Shown here: in pieces, positions 7,972 to 13,248 of the stretch | How positions within the stretch are numbered: the first letter of the stretch is position 1 | Layout of the letters: the number at the start of each line of letters is the position of its first letter | From: JABIFK01 sp047619225 | GTDB lineage: Bacteria > Latescibacterota > UBA2968 | Assembly: GCA_047619225.1 (NCBI GenBank) | Contig: JBLHJX010000146.1 | Location: 1 to 13,248 of the forward strand | Direction of reading: 5' to 3' | DNA: 13,248 nucleotides | Made by a program: the position numbers and the translations under genes | Notes under the pieces: generated by a model | Told to the model about the DNA's origin: nothing | The model's input: only the letters and a program-made list of their open reading frames with translations | Databases searched by the model: none

Positions 7972-7977
7972 ATTATA
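7972..7977 (-). promoter_or_regulatory. Candidate -10 element for the channel operon
   Basis: A perfect TATAAT reads on the minus strand 42 bases upstream of the AstE/AspA-like start, in the AT-rich divergent spacer (7930-8061). I see no convincing -35 hexamer at 16-18 bases, so this is a tentative promoter for the eight-gene minus-strand run. On the plus strand TTGATT (7969-7974) with TACTTT 17 bases on is an even weaker candidate for the coiled-coil gene. Confidence 0.3.
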
Positions 7978-8061
7978 GAAGTGCAATAGCCTACTTTTCT
8001 CATGACAAACAGTCACAAGAGGTATCAAAAGATGCTTCATCTCCTTTAAGAAGGAAAAAAC

Positions 8062-8928
8062 ATGCCTATTGTTTCAATCACCATCGTTGTCTCCTTACTC
8101 TTGGTTTGGGGTGCTATTCTTGCGCTGCTCTATTGGGTGCCATCTCTTGAACACAAACACCTGCTCGGGTTGGGGGGGGTTGTCAGCCTCGTTTCAGCGG
8201 CACTCATTTACATCGTCCTGCAAACATCCCTTATCCAACAAGAAAAAGCCCTTGAACAAACACAAAACCGCCTCAATCAAGAACTCAATACATTTAGAAA
8301 ACGGCTCGAAGAACAAAGCGATCGCATTTTTTCCCAAACAAACGAAAAACTCGAATACACCCAATCCGAACTGGAAATACGCGCCAAATTAGACACCGAA
8401 CGCGACGATCATAACCGTACGCGCAAAACCCTTTTAGAAACCCAGCAAATACTCCAAAACACTCAAACCCAACATACCCAAGAAGCCGCAGCACACAAAG
8501 CTTATCTTGACAGTCTCAATACCGAACGCGCAACCCACGCTGCAACCCGTACACAACTGGAAGGCGAAAAACAAAACTTGTCTATCGCCCAACGCGATTT
8601 ACAAACCACCTTAATCAACGTACAACAAGCCCAACAAAACCACCAGCAAACCCAAGAAGACCTTCGCCAAACACGCCAAGTTTTCGATCAGACGCAGCAG
8701 ACACTCGCGCAAACCAAAGCGCAATTGGCTGCCAAAACAACCGAAATAGAACACCTGCAGACTCAGATTAAAGAAACCGAGATACGCCTCCAACAAGCCA
8801 AAACCAGTGTCGAATCTGCGCTTAAACAAGAATTGGCCCGTCAACAAAATACGCTCAATTTCCTGCAAACAGCCGTAGACTCTATCTATGAAAAATTACT
8901 CAAAAAACCACGTGTAATAACACCATAG
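8062..8928 (+). CDS. Membrane-anchored Gln/Thr-rich coiled-coil protein (288 aa)
   Basis: The N-terminus has two hydrophobic helices (about 4-26 and 33-56, the second rich in Gly/Val/Ser) joined by a short loop; the rest, from about 60 to 280, is one long predicted coiled coil with abundant Gln, Thr, Glu and Arg and repeated motifs such as TQxxLxxTQ (for example VFDQTQQTLAQTKAQL). It ends in a short basic tail (LLKKPRVITP). Such proteins can be scaffolds or tethers; I assign no function. ATG 8062 has GAAGGA at ideal spacing. It is the only plus-strand gene in the left 10 kb, divergent from the channel run and convergent with rimK, whose stop lies 29 bases away. A G8 tract at 8172-8179 lies in the second membrane segment. 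No family is recognised. Confidence 0.8.
   Translation: MPIVSITIVVSLLLVWGAILALLYWVPSLEHKHLLGLGGVVSLVSAALIYIVLQTSLIQQEKALEQTQNRLNQELNTFRKRLEEQSDRIFSQTNEKLEYTQSELEIRAKLDTERDDHNRTRKTLLETQQILQNTQTQHTQEAAAHKAYLDSLNTERATHAATRTQLEGEKQNLSIAQRDLQTTLINVQQAQQNHQQTQEDLRQTRQVFDQTQQTLAQTKAQLAAKTTEIEHLQTQIKETEIRLQQAKTSVESALKQELARQQNTLNFLQTAVDSIYEKLLKKPRVITP
8172..8179 (+). repeat. G8 homopolymer inside the coiled-coil gene
   Basis: Eight consecutive G residues lie about 110 bases into the coding sequence, encoding part of a Gly-Leu-Gly-Gly-Val stretch of the second membrane helix. Poly-G tracts this long are uncommon in a genome of moderate GC and are prone to slipped-strand errors; gain or loss of one base would end the protein early. 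Confidence 0.6.
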
Positions 8929-8957
8929 TATAGATTTCAAGTTTCTGTCACTTTGCC

Positions 8958-9869
8958 TTATCCTTTTCCTCTTGTTTTTGTCTTAGTCTTTCCAGCTTGT
9001 GTCTCCTTCTCAATCAATTCAATAATCTTACCAGCCACATTAATACCCGTTGCTTTTTCAATACCCTCCAAACCCGGTGAGGAGTTTACTTCCATCACAA
9101 CAGGTCCATGATTAGATCGCAAAATATCGACACCAGCCACATTTAACCCCATCGACTTTGCAGCACGCACAGCCGTAGATCGTTCTTCTGGCGTAATTTT
9201 GATGAGTTCAGCCGTTCCTCCTCTGTGCAAGTTAGACCGAAATTCACCCGGTGCAGCCCTGCGAATCATCGAAGCCACCACTCGGTTACCTACAACAAAA
9301 CACCGAATATCAGCCCCACCCGCTTCTTTAATAAACTCTTGTACTAAAATATTGGCATCCAAACCGCGAAAAGCTTCAATAACCGACTCTGCGGCCTTTT
9401 TGGTTTCGGCCAACACCACACCAATGCCTTGTGTGCCTTCCACAAGTTTAATCACCAAAGGCGCACCTCCTACCATCTTAATCAACCCATCAATATCTTT
9501 GGTCGAGCGCGCAAAACCCGTCACGGGCAAACCAATACCATCGCGCGCAAGTAATTGAAGCGACCGCAATTTATCTCGTGATCTTGAAATGGCTTGTGAC
9601 TCATTGACTGAAAAAATACCCATCATCTCAAATTGCCTCACCACTGCTGTACCATAATATGTATAAGAGGCCCCAATGCGTGGAATGACAGCCCCATATT
9701 TGGGCAATGCTTCGCCCTCAAAAATCACGGAGGGGCGATGAGAAGTAATATTCATATAACACCTGGAATAATCAATCACCCGTACTTCATGACCACGCTC
9801 AACCCCTGCTTCTTTTAAACGTCGCGTAGAATACAATGATGCCTTACGTGAAAGAATTGCGATTTGCAT
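8958..9869 (-). CDS. rimK: RimK, ATP-grasp alpha-L-glutamate ligase (303 aa)
   Basis: Closely resembles E. coli RimK along its whole length: MQIAILSR start, AVIPRIGASYTYYGTA, ARDKLRS-like SRSRDKLRSLQLLA, VKLVEGTQGIGV-like IKLVEGTQGIGVVLAE (139-155), NILVQEFIKEAGGADIRCFV, RSNLHRGG (211-218), AGVDIL and VMEVNSSPGLEGIE (metal ligands E260 and N262). RimK adds glutamate residues to the C-terminus of ribosomal protein S6 and can form poly-alpha-glutamate in vitro; mammalian homologues make N-acetylaspartylglutamate and beta-citrylglutamate (family knowledge). The C-terminal tail is unusually basic (GKTKTKTRGKG). I start at ATG 9869, which has AAGGAG and matches the E. coli start; an upstream in-frame TTG at 9905 would add 12 residues with no homology. 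rpsF is not in the window, so the acceptor may be S6 or something else. Confidence 0.95.
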   Translation of the reverse strand: MQIAILSRKASLYSTRRLKEAGVERGHEVRVIDYSRCYMNITSHRPSVIFEGEALPKYGAVIPRIGASYTYYGTAVVRQFEMMGIFSVNESQAISRSRDKLRSLQLLARDGIGLPVTGFARSTKDIDGLIKMVGGAPLVIKLVEGTQGIGVVLAETKKAAESVIEAFRGLDANILVQEFIKEAGGADIRCFVVGNRVVASMIRRAAPGEFRSNLHRGGTAELIKITPEERSTAVRAAKSMGLNVAGVDILRSNHGPVVMEVNSSPGLEGIEKATGINVAGKIIELIEKETQAGKTKTKTRGKG

Positions 9870-9874
9870 GTTTT

Positions 9875-9880
9875 CTCCTT
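9875..9880 (-). promoter_or_regulatory. Ribosome binding site of rimK
   Basis: AAGGAG on the minus strand, five bases before ATG 9869. It supports that start against the in-frame TTG at 9905. Confidence 0.75.
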
Positions 9881-10018
9881 CTGAGTTTTGACGCGACAAT
9901 TTCAAACAAGCCGCCCCACCTGAAATAATTTACCCGAATCAACCTAAAACCGATTCAAAGGGTACGCTTCTTTGCACAGATTTACCGACTCAATACCAAC
10001 AGAGATTCAGTTGTCTCT

Positions 10019-10039
10019 TTATTTTGACCGACAAAATAA
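10019..10039. promoter_or_regulatory. Inverted repeat between rimB-like gene and rimK
   Basis: TTATTTTG and CAAAATAA form perfect 8-base arms around ACCGA, 28 bases after the rimB-like stop, in a 197-base gap (9870-10066) that has no ORF I can support. It is AT-rich and not followed by a clear T-run, so it is a poor terminator; an operator for rimK is possible. Confidence 0.3.
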
Positions 10040-10066
10040 GATAAAGTCACAATTGCTTCAGCCGTG

Positions 10067-10507
10067 TTAGGGTCGCCCCGCCCTAAACGAGCGCATAGGA
10101 TCTACCAAAAAATGATTCCGCAAGGCTTGTCGGCCCAACAACAACCGAAAACCCATTTCATCCCTGTTTGTAAGCGTAAGTTCAATCTCCCACACCTTAC
10201 TCAGCAAACTAATAGTCATACCAATGACAGGGCGCAACTCCTCATGCCCATTAGAGCTCCGAATGCGTCGTTCATCAATCAACTCTGCTTCGGCAAAAAC
10301 AGCCCCCAGAGGACCGTCCTGCAACGGATGAACCTCAAATCGAACCATGCGTTTTCCACCACGCCGAAACCGCTCCAAATGAAAAGCATGTAAAGCCGAC
10401 GAACGCGCCCCCGTATCAATCTTTGCTTTAATGGCCGGTACACCCAAATCTGGCAGCCCCACCCATTCACGCCAACCAATCACCCAAACAGGCTCACGTT
10501 TTGCCAT
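10067..10507 (-). CDS. rimB: RimB-like retropepsin-fold protease (ATP-dependent zinc protease family)
   Basis: A 146-residue protein of the family annotated as putative ATP-dependent zinc proteases (PF05618), which have a retropepsin fold. The catalytic-type motif KIDTGARSSALHA is at 29-41 (D31-T32-G33-A34), and the second family signature LLLGRQALRNHFLVDP is near 122-137. In Pseudomonas, RimB is encoded with RimK and modulates it; the family also occurs widely beside RimK and AstE/AspA genes. No signal peptide is seen, so it should be cytoplasmic. Start choice: ATG 10507 has AAGGA five bases upstream, while the in-frame ATG 10513 overlaps that site. It lies 197 bases upstream of rimK on the same strand, possibly co-transcribed. 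The name rimB rests on family plus neighbourhood. Confidence 0.85.
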   Translation of the reverse strand: MAKREPVWVIGWREWVGLPDLGVPAIKAKIDTGARSSALHAFHLERFRRGGKRMVRFEVHPLQDGPLGAVFAEAELIDERRIRSSNGHEELRPVIGMTISLLSKVWEIELTLTNRDEMGFRLLLGRQALRNHFLVDPMRSFRAGRP

Positions 10508-10523
10508 AACCATCCTTTATTTA

Positions 10524-10535
10524 GTTGTGAACAAC
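10524..10535. promoter_or_regulatory. GTTGT-GA-ACAAC palindrome upstream of rimB-like gene
   Basis: A perfect inverted repeat with 5-base arms sits 17 bases before the rimB-like ATG. It shares the TTGT..ACAA core with two further sites at 10584 and 10654 in the same divergent spacer, which makes it a candidate operator. Confidence 0.35.
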
Positions 10536-10583
10536 AACACGATTGATGCCTCAATATATCATCAAAGACCGTTTATGCAAACC

Positions 10584-10599
10584 TTGTCACAACAAACCC
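10584..10599 (+). repeat. TTGTC-nn-AACAAACCC repeat, copy 1
   Basis: A 16-base sequence matching copy 2 (10654-10669) at 14 positions, only the two central bases differing. It contains a TTGT..ACAA dyad. It lies in the 361-base divergent region upstream of the sigma-54 activator, so it could bind that activator or another regulator. The rest of the region (10508-10868) shows no supportable ORF and no clear sigma-54 promoter. Confidence 0.4.
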
Positions 10600-10653
10600 T
10601 CATTCTTCAAAGCAAGCCGAAATGCAGCACATAATCAAACCCAAATTTGAACA

Positions 10654-10669
10654 TTGTCGGAACAAACCC
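10654..10669 (+). repeat. TTGTC-nn-AACAAACCC repeat, copy 2
   Basis: The second copy lies exactly 70 bases after copy 1, close to seven helical turns, so proteins bound to both would face the same side of the DNA. It is 215 bases upstream of the activator start, a usual distance for an enhancer-type site. Confidence 0.4.
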
Positions 10670-10868
10670 GTCAGATCATCGTCTAAGTTAAGTAATTGCT
10701 TACAATGAGAAATGGGCAGTCCAAATCGTTATAGGTTCAGCCAAACAGACGGTAAACCGCCCTTTAGCGTGTGCTGTCAGTGGTCTACAAAACACCTAAA
10801 TGCTGCCTTAGCTTCATGTTCAACCCCTATCTATTCGTTTACGACATGACCCTCCAGCCGGGGTGCCT

Positions 10869-12236
10869 ATGAATATTCTTGCTATCGATTCAAACAGAAA
10901 CAACCTACAGGCCATTGAGAACCAAGTAAAAAAAGACCGTAATAACCTCTTCATAGCCTCTGAAGCAGCACAAGGGATCTCATATCTAGAGACCGAAGAT
11001 ATTGATGTGGTGATTACCAATAAGTTTTTGGCCGATGGTGATGGTTTTGATATTATGAGAATGGCGTTGGCCCAAACACCCCCATCACCCGTAGTGATCA
11101 TTTCACATCAAAATACGGTAGATGCAATGATTGAAGCGCTCCAGCTGGGTGCTTTAGACTACATTCCAGATCCCATCGATACCAAAGTGCTCAAAATTGC
11201 ACTACACCGTGCCTATGAACGCCGGCAAATGCATTTGAGTGCCGCCATTGAACCCGTCCAAGATGCGGAACCGACAGTTGGGTTTCTCCAAGGCTCTTCC
11301 GATGCGATGCAATACGTTTTTGATCAAATTCGGCACAGTGCGCCCTTCAAGACCACGGTGCTCATCACGGGCGAAAGCGGAACAGGCAAAGATTTGGTCG
11401 CCAGATCGATTCATGCGCTAAGCCCCAGAGCACAAGGACCCTTTATTGCGATTAACTGTTCTGCTATTCCACGAGAACTTGTTGAGAGCCACCTCTTTGG
11501 TCACGAAAAAGGCGCTTTTACAAGTGCTATGGCACGACAAGAAGGTGTGTTTGAAGCAGCAACGGGCGGCACATTATTTCTTGATGAAATTGGCGATCTG
11601 GCTCCCGAAGCCCAAGCCAAGTTATTACGCGTACTCGAAGAAAAACAAATCACACGCTTGGGCAGCACGTCAACGGTTGATGTAGATGTGCGCTTGGTTG
11701 CTGCAACCAACTCCAATCTTGAGCTAGCAATACAAGAGGGTCGGTTTAGAGAAGATCTCTATTATCGCTTAAATGTTTTACACATTGAAATGCCACCTCT
11801 AAGAGAACGACCAAAAGATGTGCCACTGCTTGTGACCGTATTCTTAGATCGCTTTGCACAAGAAAATGGCATGTCGCACAAAAACATCACAGACGAAGCC
11901 CTTGAAAAACTCACAGCTTATAATTGGCCAGGAAATGTACGTGAGCTTAAAAACATCACCGAGCGATTGGCCGTAAACGCCCAGAGTGATACCATAGAAG
12001 CCACGCATTTGCCTCCTCAGTTTCAAAACATAGTACCAGAACCAGAACCCTCTTCAAACTTTGATCTCACACCCTTGGTGGGCATACCATTGGAAAGCAT
12101 TGAGAAAATGTTGATTGATATAACGCTCCAAAATACCCATGGCAATCGCACACGTGCGGCACGCCTATTGGGCATCAGTTTGCGTACTCTTCAGCGCAAA
12201 CTGAAAGAATATGGGCAAGAGGAAATGGTTGTTTAG
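10869..12236 (+). CDS. NtrC-type sigma-54 activator with degenerate receiver domain (455 aa)
   Basis: An enhancer-binding protein with three domains. Residues 1-120 form a receiver-like domain, but the phosphoacceptor position is N51 (DVVITNKFLADGDGFD), the acidic pair is D7-S8 (ILAIDSN), and the switch lysine is D101 (GALDYIPDPID). Residues about 138-370 are the AAA+ ATPase: Walker A GESGTGK (168-174), GAFTSA loop (215-220) in place of GAFTGA, Walker B TLFLDEIGD (D239, E240), arginine fingers in GRFREDLYYRLN and WPGNVREL. The last 50 residues are a Fis-type HTH (GNRTRAARLLGISLRTLQRKL). It would drive sigma-54 RNA polymerase, probably without phosphorylation control. No kinase is nearby. ATG 10869 has GGGG upstream; GTG 10863 is in frame but lacks a site. 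Targets are unknown; the upstream TTGT..ACAA repeats suggest possible autoregulation. Confidence 0.93.
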   Translation: MNILAIDSNRNNLQAIENQVKKDRNNLFIASEAAQGISYLETEDIDVVITNKFLADGDGFDIMRMALAQTPPSPVVIISHQNTVDAMIEALQLGALDYIPDPIDTKVLKIALHRAYERRQMHLSAAIEPVQDAEPTVGFLQGSSDAMQYVFDQIRHSAPFKTTVLITGESGTGKDLVARSIHALSPRAQGPFIAINCSAIPRELVESHLFGHEKGAFTSAMARQEGVFEAATGGTLFLDEIGDLAPEAQAKLLRVLEEKQITRLGSTSTVDVDVRLVAATNSNLELAIQEGRFREDLYYRLNVLHIEMPPLRERPKDVPLLVTVFLDRFAQENGMSHKNITDEALEKLTAYNWPGNVRELKNITERLAVNAQSDTIEATHLPPQFQNIVPEPEPSSNFDLTPLVGIPLESIEKMLIDITLQNTHGNRTRAARLLGISLRTLQRKLKEYGQEEMVV

Positions 12237-12259
12237 ACAATACCTATATTTTAAATATG

Positions 12260-12300
12260 AATGGCTCTGCGTCTTAGAAAACGCAGAGCCATTTTCTTTT
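12260..12300 (+). terminator. Rho-independent terminator of the sigma-54 activator
   Basis: A 13-base perfect stem (AATGGCTCTGCGT with its complement) closes an 8-base loop and is followed by TTCTTTT, 24 bases after the activator stop. It is a strong plus-strand terminator. Confidence 0.92.
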
Positions 12301-12302
12301 AT

Positions 12303-12349
12303 ATATAAAAAAGCGGCATTGGGAAAAATCCAACGCCGCTTTTTTATAT
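12303..12349. terminator. Bidirectional terminator between convergent genes
   Basis: A-run plus GCGGC pairs with GCCGC plus T-run, giving about 15 base pairs with an inner TTGG/CCAA stem. It has a U-tract when read in either direction, so it can end transcription both from the activator and from the PorV/PorQ gene. Confidence 0.85.
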
Positions 12350-12398
12350 CCTCACCCTTGCATTTCGTCAAATAACCGAACTACAAAAGCGATACCCC

Positions 12399-12419
12399 AT
12401 CCCCTTTTTCAAAGGGGAT
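12399..12419. repeat. Short palindrome ATCCCCTTT-ttc-AAAGGGGAT
   Basis: Nine-base arms around a 3-base loop, ten bases after the PorV/PorQ stop. It could add to termination. CCCCTTT/AAAGGGG palindromes of this form occur as dispersed repeats in several bacterial groups, so this may be one copy of such a family; only one copy is in the window. Confidence 0.5.
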
Positions 12420-12429
12420 TATAGGGAAT

Positions 12430-13248
12430 TTAGAAAGTCAAACCCAGGGAGAGACGAATAGGATACTCATCGAGGGCTTCAGCCTTCGAATATGAGAAGT
12501 CTACGCTCACACCTTGTTGACCCATCTTCTGCTTCAAGCCAGCACCCAAGCTCCAAGACTCAGAATCATAACCCGTCTTGTAACCTGCACGCAAAGCCAA
12601 CATGTTCTGGATCCAAGCTTCGCCACCAAAGTGGTAACGGTTGATAGAGTCGGTGAAGAACATCTGTTCAACAGCCAAGGTCACAGACATAGGATCACCC
12701 AAGTTGCCATAAATTTCGGCAGCACCAGACAAGTTGAAGACCATTGGGAAACGTGCTTTTTGACCAATCACGTCTTTGTCCCCACCTAAGTTGCGAAGGG
12801 CCATACCCAAACGGGTCGACTTGTAACCGGTATAAAACAAAGTACCAAAGTCTATGTCAATGGATGAATAGCTTTGAAGATCGAGATCTTCTTTTACATA
12901 GCGCAAGTTACCACCCACAGACAACTTGTCGGTGACTTGCTTTGCAATGGTGACACCTGTTGCAATATCTCCTGCTGTGACCATGCGGCCTGTGCCACCG
13001 GGTTGAGCAGAAGTGGTTTCTTCAAATTGTTCGGTTGTGAAATATGCGAAGTTCACAGCGATGGTGGCCAAATTGGTCTTGGCACCCAAGGCAAAAGAAC
13101 CCATTTCAGACCCGACAATCCACTTCAAGTAAGAAGCAGAAACGGCATAACGTTCAATTTGAGTAATACCAGCAGCATTGTAGAATACAGATGACAAATC
13201 ATTGCCCACAGACGAATAAGCATCACCCATACCGGCAGAACGTGCATT
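12430..13248 (-). CDS. PorV/PorQ-family outer-membrane beta-barrel protein (partial, 5' end missing)
   Basis: The visible 272 residues run off the right edge; the signal peptide and true start lie beyond it. The segment NARSAGMGDAYSSVGNDLSSVFYNAAGI matches in pattern the hallmark N-terminal motif of PorV/PorQ and related FadL-like barrels (MGGA, then a short helix and YNPAGL), though here the Pro is Ala. It continues with alternating beta strands and glycines (LSVGGNLRYV, TRLGMALRNLGG, MLALRAGYKTGYDSESWSLGAG) and ends YPIRLSLGLTF, with the terminal aromatic residue usual for barrels inserted by BAM. PorV is an outer-membrane component of type IX secretion, but many relatives lie outside that system, so the role is open. 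Codon choice is strongly biased to GGT, GCT, TCT and TTG, unlike the channel genes, suggesting high expression. Confidence 0.82.
   Translation of the reverse strand, partial: NARSAGMGDAYSSVGNDLSSVFYNAAGITQIERYAVSASYLKWIVGSEMGSFALGAKTNLATIAVNFAYFTTEQFEETTSAQPGGTGRMVTAGDIATGVTIAKQVTDKLSVGGNLRYVKEDLDLQSYSSIDIDFGTLFYTGYKSTRLGMALRNLGGDKDVIGQKARFPMVFNLSGAAEIYGNLGDPMSVTLAVEQMFFTDSINRYHFGGEAWIQNMLALRAGYKTGYDSESWSLGAGLKQKMGQQGVSVDFSYSKAEALDEYPIRLSLGLTF

Noticed and set aside
9867..9905. TTG 9905 as rimK start
   Set aside because: The extra 12 residues do not match RimK, and AAGGAG points to ATG 9869.
10584..10669. CRISPR-like repeat array
   Set aside because: Only two imperfect 16-base copies and one looser dyad; no regular spacer structure and no cas genes.
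10863..10868. GTG 10863 as start of the sigma-54 activator
   Set aside because: It lacks a ribosome binding site and adds two residues before the natural MNILAID receiver start.
10508..10868. A sigma-54 (GG-N10-GC) promoter upstream of the activator
   Set aside because: I looked for TGGCAC-N5-TTGCA on both strands and found no acceptable match; TTGCT near 10695 lacks the upstream half.
10820..11101. A 93-residue minus-strand ORF overlapping the activator
   Set aside because: It lies antisense to the receiver domain and has no homology or ribosome binding site; it is a shadow frame.

Overview
The window is a chromosomal stretch from a Gram-negative bacterium. The evidence is an outer-membrane beta-barrel protein of the PorV/PorQ kind, an NtrC-type sigma-54 activator, a RimK ligase and clear AGGAG-type ribosome binding sites. 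PorV/PorQ proteins are most common in the Fibrobacteres-Chlorobi-Bacteroidetes superphylum and related uncultivated phyla such as Latescibacterota, so I lean that way, with low confidence. There is no rRNA, tRNA, transposase, integrase or CRISPR array; this looks like native chromosome rather than a mobile island.

Layout. Positions 1-7929 hold a compact minus-strand run of eight genes, read from right to left: an aspartoacylase/succinylglutamate desuccinylase-like metallohydrolase, a CASTOR/POLLUX-type RCK channel, an MscS channel, a second divergent MscS channel, a six-helix TLGYGD potassium channel with an RCK domain, a 53-residue small ORF, a third MscS channel, and the start of a PilB/GspE-type secretion ATPase with an N-terminal helix-turn-helix, cut by the window edge inside its Walker A motif. 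The last five genes are 2 to 38 bases apart. Positions 8062-8928 carry the only plus-strand gene of the left part, a membrane-anchored Gln/Thr-rich coiled-coil protein with a G8 tract near its start. Positions 8958-10507 carry rimK and a rimB-like retropepsin-fold protease on the minus strand. After a 361-base divergent intergenic region with repeated TTGT..ACAA dyads, a plus-strand sigma-54 activator follows (10869-12236). Tandem terminators separate it from a convergent, 5'-truncated PorV/PorQ-family gene (12430-13248).

How the genes may work together. RimK adds glutamate to acceptors, RimB-type proteases are linked to RimK, and AstE/AspA hydrolases remove acyl groups from acidic amino acids. 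Beside them sit five channels: three that would release solutes under membrane tension and two RCK-gated cation channels. Potassium and glutamate are the classic pair of ions in bacterial osmotic adjustment, so my main hypothesis is an osmotic or turgor module that couples glutamyl-ligase chemistry to potassium and solute release. The 53-residue ORF and the HTH-ATPase are the least explained members. The activator has lost its phosphorylatable aspartate and carries GAFTSA in place of GAFTGA, so it is unlikely to be a conventional phosphorylation-controlled response regulator.
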